DNA of 64,000 nucleotides, taken from Sulfuricurvum sp. GTDB lineage: Bacteria > Campylobacterota > Campylobacteria > Campylobacterales > Sulfurimonadaceae. Under the pieces are notes generated by a model, which was not told the origin of the DNA, ran no database searches, and was given only the letters and a program-made list of their open reading frames with translations. A program made the translations under genes and the position numbers. Below, piece after piece: positions 34,258 through 45,000 of this stretch (positions are counted from its first letter, which is position 1; every line of letters starts with the position of its first letter). The DNA is taken from positions 124,001 to 188,000 of the forward strand of contig NZ_JAUYFF010000002.1 of the NCBI RefSeq assembly GCF_030691015.1, in the 5' to 3' direction.

Positions 34258-35786
34258 GTTCATTGTATTCACCGAGACGTCTTTGGAGCGTTTTTCGTCT
34301 TTTGCTTTCGTTTTATCTGCTGATAAAAAAAAGAGAGACATTTTTAGGGGTTTCCTCTCTTAGCCCCGATAAACTTGCCTCGACTATCACGGAGCTAGGG
34401 GCGAGTTTTATCAAACTGGCGCAGGTATTGGCCACCCGTAACGATTTTTTCGATGAGTCATATCTAAGCGCATTGAAAACTCTTCACGATGATCTCCCCC
34501 CTATGAGCCAAGCCGCGTATGAGCGGGTAATGGCAAAAGCCTTTCCTACCGTAGTATTTATCCGTTTTGATAGTGTTCCTATCGCTTCGGCATCGATCGG
34601 TCAAGTACACGCCGCATGGGTTGATGAGACGACGAAAGTAGCCGTGAAACTGCGACGTGAGGGGATCGAAAAGCGGGTTCGTGCCGATATCCGCATACTA
34701 TCCCTTTTTAACGGCTTTTTTCGACCCCTTTTCTCCCATACTACCCGTCACTCAATCGAATCGGTAATTGCGGAATTTTCATCGATGATTGTCCAAGAGT
34801 GCAGTTTGAATCATGAACGGAGCAATCTGGAGAAGTTTTCGTCGCTCTACAAAGACTCGGGGATAGTGTTTCCTATTTGCTATCCCTCTTTAAGTTGCGA
34901 TGATGCTCTGGTGATGAGTTTCGAGGAGGGGTGGCGGTTTGATAATCGTGACGCTATCCTCTCGCATGGGCTCGATATAAAACCGCTGATCGATCAACTG
35001 GTCCGTTTTTATACCGATCAAATGTTGGTTAAGGGGTTCTTTCATGCCGATCCTCATCCGGGAAATTTGCTGGTAAACGGTGAGGGAAAACTTGTACTGC
35101 TTGATTTCGGGATGGTAAAGAGGGTTCCTAACGATACTCGTATTGCCATTATCGAGCTAATAAAAGCGGCAAACGAGCGTGATTTTGAGGGGTATGTGAG
35201 TGCGGCGAAACGTCTGGGGACGGTAGCATACGATGCCCCCTCCGCTGAGCTTGCCGAGTTTACGGAGCGGATGTTCGATATTTTCGGTAATGACGCTCTC
35301 GATAGCGGCAGTATGCAGAAATTGGCGTTCGAGGTGCTGGAGCAGACGCGAAATCTCCCCTTTAAACTACCCCAAGAGGCAATTTATATTTTGCGGGTCA
35401 GTGCCATCATAGAGGGGCTAGGGACCACTTATATCGAAAATTTTAACGGGATCAAAGATATCCTCCCGATTCTCCAAAAGAATATCCCAAGAGCATTGGG
35501 GATGAAAGATTCGATCCTTGAAACCTTGATCGATGAGATTAAACGTATCCCCGGAGATATCAGTGCGTTTCGTCGTATGATTGAGCGTGCAAGCAAGGGG
35601 GAATTGAGTGTGGAGCTTTCAGCGCAGCAGTATGAGATGATTAAAAAAGAGTTTCGTGCTGCGATGGCACCTCTTTCTACGGCACTGATTTTGGCTCTGG
35701 GGGCTATGGGATTTTGGATGGCGGAAATCGATGAGGTCGCTTATGCTCTTTTAGGTGCGGCGATGATGCGGCTGTGGTACCGGTAA
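34254..35786 (+). CDS. UbiB/AarF (ABC1) family atypical kinase
   Basis: A 510-residue protein of the UbiB/ADCK family. Typical features are LGASFIKLAQVLATRNDFF (the KxGQ-like helix), an alanine-rich nucleotide loop in PIASASIGQVHAAW, VAVKLRREGI with the ATP-binding Lys, GFFHADPHPGNLLV with the catalytic-loop Asp, and VLLDFGMVKRV (DFG). Two C-terminal hydrophobic helices anchor it. Members support quinone biosynthesis or lipid handling. It starts with GTG overlapping the phasin-like gene. Confidence 0.88.
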   Translation: MSSLYSPRRLWSVFRLLLSFYLLIKKRETFLGVSSLSPDKLASTITELGASFIKLAQVLATRNDFFDESYLSALKTLHDDLPPMSQAAYERVMAKAFPTVVFIRFDSVPIASASIGQVHAAWVDETTKVAVKLRREGIEKRVRADIRILSLFNGFFRPLFSHTTRHSIESVIAEFSSMIVQECSLNHERSNLEKFSSLYKDSGIVFPICYPSLSCDDALVMSFEEGWRFDNRDAILSHGLDIKPLIDQLVRFYTDQMLVKGFFHADPHPGNLLVNGEGKLVLLDFGMVKRVPNDTRIAIIELIKAANERDFEGYVSAAKRLGTVAYDAPSAELAEFTERMFDIFGNDALDSGSMQKLAFEVLEQTRNLPFKLPQEAIYILRVSAIIEGLGTTYIENFNGIKDILPILQKNIPRALGMKDSILETLIDEIKRIPGDISAFRRMIERASKGELSVELSAQQYEMIKKEFRAAMAPLSTALILALGAMGFWMAEIDEVAYALLGAAMMRLWYR

Positions 35787-35855
35787 CCGTCTATTTTAAC
35801 GGCATTAAAGTGAGGATAGGGTAGTATTACTTATTCAAATAAAAAGTGCCTAAGT

Positions 35856-38174
35856 ATGAATAGATTGATCCCTTTCTTAGCAGTATTCCTATTTTTTATC
35901 TCCGCATCGGCTAAAGATGAGATCAAATTCGGTGTTTTCGCTTATATGGGACATGAAAAGACCCGTGCCAAATACCAGCCGTTGGTCGATTATCTGAATG
36001 CAAAACTCGATAATCGGGTTGTTTTGGAAGTTCTTACCCAAGAGGAGATGGACGATAAAATCGCCAAAAATCAGCTTGATATTGCCACTACCAATCCCAC
36101 CCACTTTCTCGTAGTTCGTCAGCAATATGCCCTTAGCGGTGCCTTCGCGACACTGATCAGTGCCAATGATTCTGGAAAGCCTGCCAGTCATCTCGGCGGT
36201 GTCATTATTGTTCGTCCTGAGAGTACGATTGAACATTTGGAGGATATTAAAGGCAAATCAATCTCAACTCCCAGTATTAAACACATGGGCGGATACCGAG
36301 CTCAGGTATACGAACTCCATCAGCATGAGATTGATATTAACAGGTACAATAATAAGATCATCGAGACCCATAACTCCCATCAAGATGTGGTTCGAGATAT
36401 TTTAATGCGTCGAGCCGAAGTCGGATTTATCCGTGATGGGATTTTGGAAGAGATGATTGCAAGCGGTGATATCAAAGCAGGGGATATCCGAATCATTAAT
36501 GAAAAAAAAATGGCGGGGCATCCTTACAAAGTATCGACACAGCTCTATCCTGAATGGCCTGTATTTGCGCTTCCTCATGCTAAAGAGAGAGATATCAAGC
36601 TTTTTATTGCGGCTCTCTTTTCGCTTCAACCGACCAATGAAGTGATTAATAAAGCGGGGATTTACGGTTATACGCTTCCTGCCGATTATCTGGAAGTTGA
36701 AGAACTTTCCCGCCATTTGCGTCTCCCTCCGTTTGATCAAGTACCCGAAATCACGTTTGCCGATATCTGGGCACATTACAAAACGGTCATTATTGTATCG
36801 ATAGTGGCTTTGCTCCTTGTTCTGATCTATTATTCACGAGAGCAGCGGAGGAAAAAACTGTTCGAATCACTCCTTTTCAACATCGGAGACGGTGTATACG
36901 GCGTCAATGAAGAGGGGAAATGTACCTGGATTAACGATCAAGCATTGAAGATGACGGGATTCACTGAAAAAGAGGTTCTTGATAAAGATCAGCATGTCCT
37001 TTTTCACCACCATAGAGAGACCCATGAGGTATATGATGAATCGGAATGTCCGATTTACATGACGTTAAATGATCGTAAAACCCGCAGTACTGAAGAGTAT
37101 TTAATTCGACATGACGGTACCTACTTTCCGGTCAGTCTGACCGTAGCTCCTGCGGATGAGGGCGCTATTATCGTTTTTCGAGATATTACAGAGCAAAAAC
37201 TACTGCATGAAACACTGGAACGAAGTGAAGTGAGCCTTAAAAAAGCCCAAGCTATAGCGCACCTAGGGAGTTGGGAACTTGATCTGAGTAGCAATGTGTT
37301 GTATTGGTCGGATGAAATTTTCCGTATTTTCGAGATCAATAGTCTCCGCTTTGAAGCCTCATATGACGCTTTTTTAAACGGTATTCATCCGGATGATCGA
37401 GAGAGTGTGAACCGAGCCTATCAATATTCACTGAAAACGAGACAAAAGTATACGATCGATCACCGTCTTTTGATGAGTGATGGGAGAATCAAGTGGGTTC
37501 GTGAGGTGGGAGATACCGAATATGATTCCGAGGGGGTTCCAACCATCTCCAGAGGGACCGTACAGGATATTACCGAGCAGGTCGTGATTAATCAAGAGTT
37601 ACGAGAGACGAAATCAAAGCTCGAAGAGGCAAATAGTGCCCTGAAACTCAAAAATGATCAGCTCAAAGAGCTTGCAATGATTGATGGTCTTACCCATATT
37701 GCGAACCGCCGGTTTTTTGATGAAATGTATGAGAAAAATTACAAAGAGGCTTTCCGAGATAAAAAAACGCTCTCCGTACTGATGATTGACGTCGATCATT
37801 TCAAACATTACAACGACCATTACGGTCATGCTCAAGGGGATGTATGTTTGATTGCAATAGCCAAAGCCCTCAAGAATGCCCTCAAGCGTCCCAGCGATCT
37901 TATTGCCCGTTATGGGGGAGAAGAGTTTATTGTTTTACTCAAAGATATTGATTTTGAGGGCTCAGAGCGAGTCTCCGAGAGTTTGGCACAAGCGGTTGAA
38001 GCATTACAATTACCTCATGAATATTCATCGACGGCCGATCATGTGAGTGTCAGTATTGGAATGGCTTTTAAAGCGATAGAGGAGAATGTGACGAAAGAAG
38101 ATCTTCTGAAGCGAGCAGATGACGCACTCTATAATGCCAAAGCTACCGGAAGAAACAGGGTCAGTACCCTTTAA
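35856..38174 (+). CDS. PhnD-type binding domain-PAS-PAS-GGDEF diguanylate cyclase
   Basis: A 772-residue membrane receptor. A signal peptide is followed by a periplasmic phosphate/phosphonate (PhnD-like) binding domain (about 22-290; KFGVFAYMGHEKTRAKYQPLVDYL ... DIATTNPTHFLV). Next come a membrane segment (TVIIVSIVALLLVLIYYS, about 308-326), two PAS domains (about 335-455 and 465-595) and a GGDEF domain (610-772). The last has YGGEEF and the RxxD site RPSD, so it should be active. Fusing a transporter-type ligand domain directly to a cyclase means ligand binding itself is the signal; the ligand is unknown. Confidence 0.9.
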   Translation: MNRLIPFLAVFLFFISASAKDEIKFGVFAYMGHEKTRAKYQPLVDYLNAKLDNRVVLEVLTQEEMDDKIAKNQLDIATTNPTHFLVVRQQYALSGAFATLISANDSGKPASHLGGVIIVRPESTIEHLEDIKGKSISTPSIKHMGGYRAQVYELHQHEIDINRYNNKIIETHNSHQDVVRDILMRRAEVGFIRDGILEEMIASGDIKAGDIRIINEKKMAGHPYKVSTQLYPEWPVFALPHAKERDIKLFIAALFSLQPTNEVINKAGIYGYTLPADYLEVEELSRHLRLPPFDQVPEITFADIWAHYKTVIIVSIVALLLVLIYYSREQRRKKLFESLLFNIGDGVYGVNEEGKCTWINDQALKMTGFTEKEVLDKDQHVLFHHHRETHEVYDESECPIYMTLNDRKTRSTEEYLIRHDGTYFPVSLTVAPADEGAIIVFRDITEQKLLHETLERSEVSLKKAQAIAHLGSWELDLSSNVLYWSDEIFRIFEINSLRFEASYDAFLNGIHPDDRESVNRAYQYSLKTRQKYTIDHRLLMSDGRIKWVREVGDTEYDSEGVPTISRGTVQDITEQVVINQELRETKSKLEEANSALKLKNDQLKELAMIDGLTHIANRRFFDEMYEKNYKEAFRDKKTLSVLMIDVDHFKHYNDHYGHAQGDVCLIAIAKALKNALKRPSDLIARYGGEEFIVLLKDIDFEGSERVSESLAQAVEALQLPHEYSSTADHVSVSIGMAFKAIEENVTKEDLLKRADDALYNAKATGRNRVSTL

Positions 38175-38227
38175 GAATATCGGAGTTATCATTTATATAA
38201 TCTATATTGTACGAAAATTAGGGAAGT

Positions 38228-39499
38228 ATGCAGGCTCAAGAACTTAAATCGAGTTTCACCAAGCGCTATATTATCGCGATTTTATTGATTGCATTACTCT
38301 CAAGCGGTGCGTATTACGTTTTGAAACTTGCACTCAAAGCGAGTGACTCAACAGCTCTTGTGGTCAATATTTCGGGAAAACAGCGAATGCTCTCGCAACG
38401 AATCGCTTCGTATTCCCAACAGTATTATCTCCGTGTTTATGCGAAAGGGACCCATTCGGACAGTGAAGCGATACGGGTGAAACTGCTTGCTGCTATTAAT
38501 GAAATGGCGCTTGCGAACCGTGCTCTTTCCTCGGGAAATTTGAAAGAGGGGGTACGTGTTGAGCTATCACCGGCGATTTACTCCCTTTACTATGGAGATA
38601 CACTGCTAAAAGCGCGTGTTGAAGAGTATCTTGTGCTGGCACGACATTTGAGTAGTGAACAATCTCAACATGAAGCAATCAATCTTTTAGGACAAATTTT
38701 AGAACTCTCCGATCCGCTATTGAATGATTTAAATACGGCAGTCATACAGTACCAAAAAGAGGGCGAAGAAAATATATCTGCGATCAACCATTTGGAATCG
38801 ATGGTATGGTTGGTTACACTTATGACTCTTCTTCTCGAAGTGATTTTTATTTTTCAGCCGATGGCGAATAAGATCAAAGAGTTATTTCAAGAGGTGATGT
38901 GGGAACAGGAAAATCTTGAACAGCAAATTTCTATGCGAACGATGAGCTTGGAACATAGCAATTTAAAATTGATGCAACTGGCGTCACATGATCCGTTGAC
39001 AGGGCTTAAAAATCGGCTCAATATGGAGCGTGATCTCGAAGAGTTGATTCTTCAATACGAGAAGAATCATCTCCCGTATGCCGTTTTGATGCTCGATATC
39101 GACTGGTTTAAAAAAATTAATGATAACTACGGACATGATGCCGGTGATTTTGTTTTATGCGAGATTTCGAAAATCATGCTTGAGAGTGTACGGATTCAGG
39201 ACAGTGTCTACCGTGCCGGAGGTGAAGAGTTTGTTATAATCTTTAACCGTATTACGCGAGAACAGGCTATCGAAAAGGCCGAAACTATCCGCTTGGGAGT
39301 CCAAAATCACCTTTTTATATTTAGCGATGAAGAGGTGCAATGCACGATCAGCGGAGGGCTTTACCATCCCGATATTCTGAAATCTTCCAGTGTGCAAGGG
39401 GTGCTTAAACTTGCCGATAATGCCCTGTATGAAGCGAAACATTCAGGACGCAATACTATAGTCGAAGCGATTTATAAAAAAGTTGAACAGAAAGAGTAA
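38228..39499 (+). CDS. PilJ-type sensor-GGDEF diguanylate cyclase
   Basis: A 423-residue protein with two membrane segments (IIAILLIALLSSGAYYVLKLAL and MVWLVTLMTLLLEVIFIF). Between them is a periplasmic helical domain carrying VVNISGKQRMLSQRIASYSQQYYL, the signature of the type IV pili methyl-accepting N-terminal domain also found in nitrate-sensing NarX/PilJ proteins. The cytoplasmic GGDEF domain has AGGEEF with RxxD (RIQD), so it is likely active. It is followed after six bases by the REC-REC-GGDEF gene and may form an operon with it. Confidence 0.88.
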   Translation: MQAQELKSSFTKRYIIAILLIALLSSGAYYVLKLALKASDSTALVVNISGKQRMLSQRIASYSQQYYLRVYAKGTHSDSEAIRVKLLAAINEMALANRALSSGNLKEGVRVELSPAIYSLYYGDTLLKARVEEYLVLARHLSSEQSQHEAINLLGQILELSDPLLNDLNTAVIQYQKEGEENISAINHLESMVWLVTLMTLLLEVIFIFQPMANKIKELFQEVMWEQENLEQQISMRTMSLEHSNLKLMQLASHDPLTGLKNRLNMERDLEELILQYEKNHLPYAVLMLDIDWFKKINDNYGHDAGDFVLCEISKIMLESVRIQDSVYRAGGEEFVIIFNRITREQAIEKAETIRLGVQNHLFIFSDEEVQCTISGGLYHPDILKSSSVQGVLKLADNALYEAKHSGRNTIVEAIYKKVEQKE

Positions 39500-39505
39500 T
39501 TTCAA

Positions 39506-40768
39506 ATGATAAATAAAACAATAGTTGAACGTATTTTGTTGGTGGATGATAGTAAAACATTGGCAAAGTTGATCAGTTTAAAAGTAAAAAGTGAATTGAA
39601 AATAGAGATAGATGTGGCGTATTCGCTCTCAGAAGCAGAGCTTTTTAGTAAAAAATATAGCTATACCTTAGCGATTCTTGATCTCAATCTTCCCGATGCT
39701 CCCAATGGGGAAGTGGTTGATGTAATGCTCAAAAAAAACATCCCCTCCATCGTTTTGACGGGGAGTGTCGATAAAGAGTTTCGTAAAGTGATGCTTAAAA
39801 AAGATATTATCGATTACATTTATAAGGGGGGAATCCATGATATCGACTACCTAATCGATATTATAAAAAGACTCCTCAAAAATCGTCACCATAAAGTGAT
39901 GGTGGTGGACGATTCATCGGTTTTTCGAAATCAGATGAAAAAAATGGTGGGAAATCTCTTTTTTCAAGTGTATGCACTCGCTCATGGAGAAGAGGCTCTC
40001 TTGATTTTGGAAGAGAATCCCGATATTAAAATCATTATCACCGATTACAATATGCCGGTGATGGACGGACTGGAACTTACCAAAGCGGTTCGTAAAAAGT
40101 ATACAAAAAATCAACTCTCTATTTTTGTCCTCTCCTCGACGGAAGACTCTGATGTATCCGCTATGTTTCTTAAACAAGGGGCAAACGATTTTATCAACAA
40201 ACCGTTCAGTAAAGAGGAGTTTTCGTGTCGGTTGAACAATGCGATCGAAGCGTTGGAGAATATCGATACGATTACCCATTACTCCAGCCGCGATTTTTTG
40301 ACCGGATTGTACAATCGGCGCCACTTTTTTACGGTGATGGAACCCTATTTCGTAGAAGCGGTCAATCGAGATGAAGAGTTTATGACGGCGATGATCGATA
40401 TTGATAATTTTAAAAGTATCAATGAAAGTTACGGACACGATATTGGAGATCAGATGATCATTCACGTTTCTGAACTACTTCGCTCAAACGTACAGTATCA
40501 AGATGTCGTTTCACGTTTTACAGGAGATGAATTTTGTCTTGTCTTAAAAGAAACGACCCGTGAAAAATCGATTGAAATTTTAGAACGTATTCGACAAAGA
40601 ATAGCATTGACCCCTCTTGTACTTGCATCGGGAGAAGAGGTGTTTTTGACAGTTTCTATCGGGGCGGCGTTGGAACATGATAATTCTTTAAACGATACGA
40701 TGAGCGAAGCCGATGCACAGATGCATCATGCTAAAACTACCGGAAAAAATAAGGTATGTTCGGTCTAA
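39506..40768 (+). CDS. REC-REC-GGDEF response regulator with altered active site
   Basis: A 420-residue soluble protein with two receiver domains and a GGDEF domain. REC1 (about 8-125) has LVDDSK and LAILDLNLPD; REC2 (130-245) has MVVDDSS and IIITDYNMPVMDG, so both keep the phosphoacceptor Asp. The cyclase motif reads TGDEF instead of GGDEF, and the RxxD position reads QYQD, so it lacks the normal product-inhibition site and may have weak or no activity. It sits between the PilJ-type cyclase and a convergent REC-PAS-GGDEF gene. Confidence 0.88.
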   Translation: MINKTIVERILLVDDSKTLAKLISLKVKSELKIEIDVAYSLSEAELFSKKYSYTLAILDLNLPDAPNGEVVDVMLKKNIPSIVLTGSVDKEFRKVMLKKDIIDYIYKGGIHDIDYLIDIIKRLLKNRHHKVMVVDDSSVFRNQMKKMVGNLFFQVYALAHGEEALLILEENPDIKIIITDYNMPVMDGLELTKAVRKKYTKNQLSIFVLSSTEDSDVSAMFLKQGANDFINKPFSKEEFSCRLNNAIEALENIDTITHYSSRDFLTGLYNRRHFFTVMEPYFVEAVNRDEEFMTAMIDIDNFKSINESYGHDIGDQMIIHVSELLRSNVQYQDVVSRFTGDEFCLVLKETTREKSIEILERIRQRIALTPLVLASGEEVFLTVSIGAALEHDNSLNDTMSEADAQMHHAKTTGKNKVCSV

Positions 40769-40770
40769 AT

Positions 40771-42081
40771 TCAAACGGCAGCTTGGGGTAAGAAAAAAGT
40801 AAACTGTTGACGTCCTGCCTCTTTAGAGGTGTACATAGCGACATCGGCATGATGGAGAAGCGATTCAACGGTTTGTCCGTCTTGGGGAAAAATACTGATC
40901 CCGATACTGCATGCGCTGAAAATCTCTTTTTCTTGGATGAGAAAAGGGGCTTCGAAAAGTTTCAATATTTTTTCGGCTACGGTCGTAAAATGGCTTTTTG
41001 ATACTCCGTCATCGATGAGAAGGACAAATTCATCTCCTCCGTTACGTGCGATCGTATCTCCTTTACGGGTCATTGTTCGTATCCGTTTGGCTACCTGAAT
41101 CAAAAGCTGGTCACCGATCAAATGCCCTAACGTATCATTAACCTCTTTGAAATGGTCTAAGTCAATAAAAAAGATTGCGAACTCTCCGCCGGAACGTGTT
41201 TTTCGCTCAATAGCGTGATCAATTCGATCGGCAAGAAGACGGCGGTTAGGTAAATGAGTCAACGAGTCATGCATGGAAATATGGGTAAGCTTTTTTGTTT
41301 TGTGAAGTAATTTATTTTGGATATCGAGATAGTTACTGATATCGTGGCGAATTTCAAGGTAGGCTATGACTATTCCATCGGCATCAAATATTGGTCGAGC
41401 AGCAACGTCAATATGGTGTTTTTTCCCTTTTTTATCGGTATGCACATGGCGTTGAGTAGAGGGTTTTTTCGTTTTATAAACATGCTCTATCGGACAGAGA
41501 GGGGAACCTTCTGCACAGGCACCGCTTGTATTATTAGATATTTTATAACATTTGGGAAGTAGTGCATTGACATCTTCTCCCCCTAGCTCTTTTGCCGCTT
41601 TGTTCATCATACTGACACTGAAATCAAGTTCAATGTACATGATAGGATCGGGTATTTCATCGATGATCGTCTGCATCATCGTATGTGAGCGTACCAGCGA
41701 TTTCTCGAGATTCAACACGCGAGCCACTTTTTCAAAAGCTTGGAGTAACAAGTGTGGATCGGTCGGTTTTAAAATATAATCATCGACATGCAGAGTGATA
41801 CTTTTGAGGAGTAAATGGGTATCACTAAAGGCTGAGTTGATAATGATCGGCAGATTGGGAGATATTTCGCGCATCCGTGCAATCATTTCCAATCCACCCA
41901 TTTTAGGCATTTGAAGGTCGGTTAGGACGATGTCGGGGTGGGAAGTTTCAAAGAGAGCAAGCCCCTCTTCACCGTTGCGAGCGACAAAAATGGTTTTGAA
42001 ATATTCCTGAAATGCTCCGATAAAAGCATCAATCGTTGCGTCGTTATCTTCTACATAGAGAAGGGTGAATTTTTTAAGCAT
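40771..42081 (-). CDS. REC-PAS-GGDEF response regulator
   Basis: A 436-residue protein: receiver domain (about 1-120; LLYVEDNDATID, phosphoacceptor Asp in IVLTDLQMPKMGG, and the conserved Lys in ILKPTDPHLL), PAS domain (about 130-255) and GGDEF domain (265-430). The last has NGGDEF and RxxD (RKGD). It is likely an active diguanylate cyclase switched by phosphorylation. The start overlaps the end of the CheB/CheR-kinase gene, so that kinase is the obvious candidate phosphodonor. Confidence 0.9.
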   Translation of the reverse strand: MLKKFTLLYVEDNDATIDAFIGAFQEYFKTIFVARNGEEGLALFETSHPDIVLTDLQMPKMGGLEMIARMREISPNLPIIINSAFSDTHLLLKSITLHVDDYILKPTDPHLLLQAFEKVARVLNLEKSLVRSHTMMQTIIDEIPDPIMYIELDFSVSMMNKAAKELGGEDVNALLPKCYKISNNTSGACAEGSPLCPIEHVYKTKKPSTQRHVHTDKKGKKHHIDVAARPIFDADGIVIAYLEIRHDISNYLDIQNKLLHKTKKLTHISMHDSLTHLPNRRLLADRIDHAIERKTRSGGEFAIFFIDLDHFKEVNDTLGHLIGDQLLIQVAKRIRTMTRKGDTIARNGGDEFVLLIDDGVSKSHFTTVAEKILKLFEAPFLIQEKEIFSACSIGISIFPQDGQTVESLLHHADVAMYTSKEAGRQQFTFFLPQAAV

Positions 42082-45000
42082 ACGGTACCGTGCGTAAAGA
42101 AATTTTTGTCATCATCCCACCTTCAAACGGCAGCATCTGGATTGATCCTCCCATACTGTTTTCTATAATCATTTTTGACATATACAATCCGATTCCTGTC
42201 CCCTCTTTTTTCTCTTTAGTCGTAAAATAGGGTTCAAATACCCTTGCAATTACCTCTGTAGATGCCCCTCCACCGTTATCGGTGATAAGAATATTGATGA
42301 TCTCAGCTTCTTGTTCAAAGGTTATTTTTATGCTCCCCTCCGGGGTATTGTTTTTGATTAACGCATCTTTTGAATTGTTGAAAATATTGAGTAATACCTG
42401 TGCAAATTCATTTTCAAATCCATGAATCTGCGCATCATTCTGATGGTCATTTTGAATGGTGATGCCGTGATGATCAAAGGTGTCTTTGACAAAAAAGATT
42501 GTTTTTTCAATCACATCGTGGAGCGAGAAAATCTTTTTCGATTTGTTGGGACTGAAAAAATCTCTAAAATCATCGATGGTGGAGGACATGTGCTGAATGT
42601 TCTTTTGAGACTCTTCGACAAAGGTGTTAAACGAGCTCTCATCGATACTATGGTTTTCGAATTTTTTTTGTATTCCGAAAAGATTTAAGGCAAGGGTATT
42701 GAGCGGTTGACGCCATTGGTGGGCGATATTACCAATCATCTCTCCCATGCTGGCGAGCTTGGATTGCTGGAACATCAGCTCTTGGTTGCGGATTATGTCG
42801 GTTTTGTCGGTAAAGCTTATGATGACGCCGTAATCGTCGTTGGAGAGATTGATCCGTTTGATTTGGAACCAGTATATCCGGTGATCGATGGTCAAGTCAT
42901 ACTGAACTTCGTTGGTGTTTTGTACGACACTTTTAATGTTTTCAAAAAGATTCGGTATCGGAAAATGTTCATGGATAATGATTTCACTGAGATTGATCCG
43001 GTTGGTATAATTGATCTCAAAAAACTTCTCAACCCCTTTGGTATGGAGGAAAAGATCGAGATTTTTGTCCAAGATCAACACGTCGGTATTAATGACCTCT
43101 ACCACTTTATTCAAGGCTTCGTTGACAAAAGCGAGCTCATTATTCTTGTGCTCGAACTCATCATTAACGGTACGTAACTCTTCATTGGTACTTTGAAGCT
43201 CCTCATTTGAGGTTTCCAGCTCTTCATTCGTAGATTGTAATTCTTCATTCGTGGACTGCAACTCTTCGTTGGTACTTTGGAGTTCTTCGTTGGATGTTTC
43301 GAGCTCTTCTATGGTAATTTGAAGCCGCTCTTTGAGGGCGGAGAGTTCGTTTTCGAGGATATTGAAATCATACCCGTCTACGGTTTGGGGCTGATAGGTG
43401 AGAAGCGGTGAACTCTCTTTTTCATTGATATCATCAAAGGTGATAAAAAAACTGTTTTCCGAGAGCTTGTTGCGCCCCAACGGAAAGACAGTGATGATTA
43501 CGTAGTTGCGTTCATCTGCAAGAGGGAGAATTCGGATTTTTTTAGAAGCGACAACTTGTTCGTTTCGGATCGCTTCACTGAGTGTTGCCCGTAGATCCAA
43601 ACGTAAAAAATCAGATGTCTGCCGATAGACATCATTGGTGACAAGCCCTTGCGGATTGGAGATGTATTTATTCTCACCCTTGAAAAATAAAATAGTACCG
43701 TTGGTATCCACGACAATCCCGTTAACGGCGAAAAAAGAGGTGACTGCGGCGTTGATCGAGCTATTGACATCCAGACTGTTAACTTCATCCCGTAATTTTT
43801 TCGATCCCCGTTTGAACTCTTTTTTTTGAAAATAGGCAAGGGCTTCGATATCGACAACTCCGGTGTCGTTGGATTTACGATAAATTTTATATTTGTTATC
43901 GATGATTGAAAAGAGATTGGTCAATGTGCCGATTGTTTCAGAGGAACCTAAAAACATGAGCCCCTGATAGCGCAGTGCGTAATAAAAAATACTTTGTACC
44001 CGTTGTTGAAGGTCGGGATTAAAATAGATGAGGAGATTGCGGCAGCTGACAAGATCAAGATTTAAAAACGGAGGGTCTTTAATCACATCGTGTTTGGAGA
44101 AGACGATCATGTCCCGTATCGCTTTGGTGGGGGTATAGCGGTGATTTTTTTCGACAAAATAGAGTTTAATCAACTCAGGGTCGATGTGGCCCATTTCCTC
44201 TTCACTAAAACTTCGGCTTCGAGCTTCATCGATTGCCTCTTCACTGACATCGGTGGCAAAAATAGTCACTTTTTTAGTGAGCTCCATTTTTTTAAGGAGT
44301 TCGGTGATGACAATAGCGATGGAGTAGGCTTCGTCTCCGGTAGCACACCCCGCAACCCATATTCGGACCGTATTGTCGAGTTTGCTGATGAGCATTTTTT
44401 CCAAATGGACATCGATTGCGGTAAATGCCTCTTTATCACGAAACAAGGAAGTGACGATGATGAGGAGCTCTTTTTTCAGATTCAGTATTTCAGCCGGAGA
44501 GCGTTGCAACAAAGCGATGTATTCGTCCACACTTTCCGATTTAGTCTCCGTGATTCTACGCTCAAGACGGCGATGAATGGTCGCCTCTTTGTAGTCGCTG
44601 AAATCAACTTCCCCTTTTTGGTTGAGTAGGCTGAAAACTTTGTCAATGTTGTCCAAGACATCAAAATGACGATCAAAATAGGTGGGATCGTCGATGGCGT
44701 AGATAATCCCTTGTGCTAGGAGTTCAGGAGGGAGTACCGCATCGACGGCTTGGGTATCGATAGCGGCTTTCGGCATTGAAAAATATTTCGCTTTTTCATT
44801 TTGGGCGAGGGCAATTCCGCCGCTTTGTTTAATCGCTACAATCCCCTCGGCTCCGTCACTTCCCGTACCGCTTAAGATAATGCCGATTGCTTTTTCTTTC
44901 TTCTCTAAGGCGAGTGATTTAAAAAAGCGGTTGACCGAGGGTTTAGGGTAGGGTTTTAGGGGTGGAACCATGAGAAAAAATTGGCTATTCTCGATAACAA

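Noticed and set aside
43180-43320. Tandem DNA repeat in the CheB/CheR-kinase gene
   Set aside because: It encodes the TNEELQS coiled-coil repeats found in this protein family, not a separate element.
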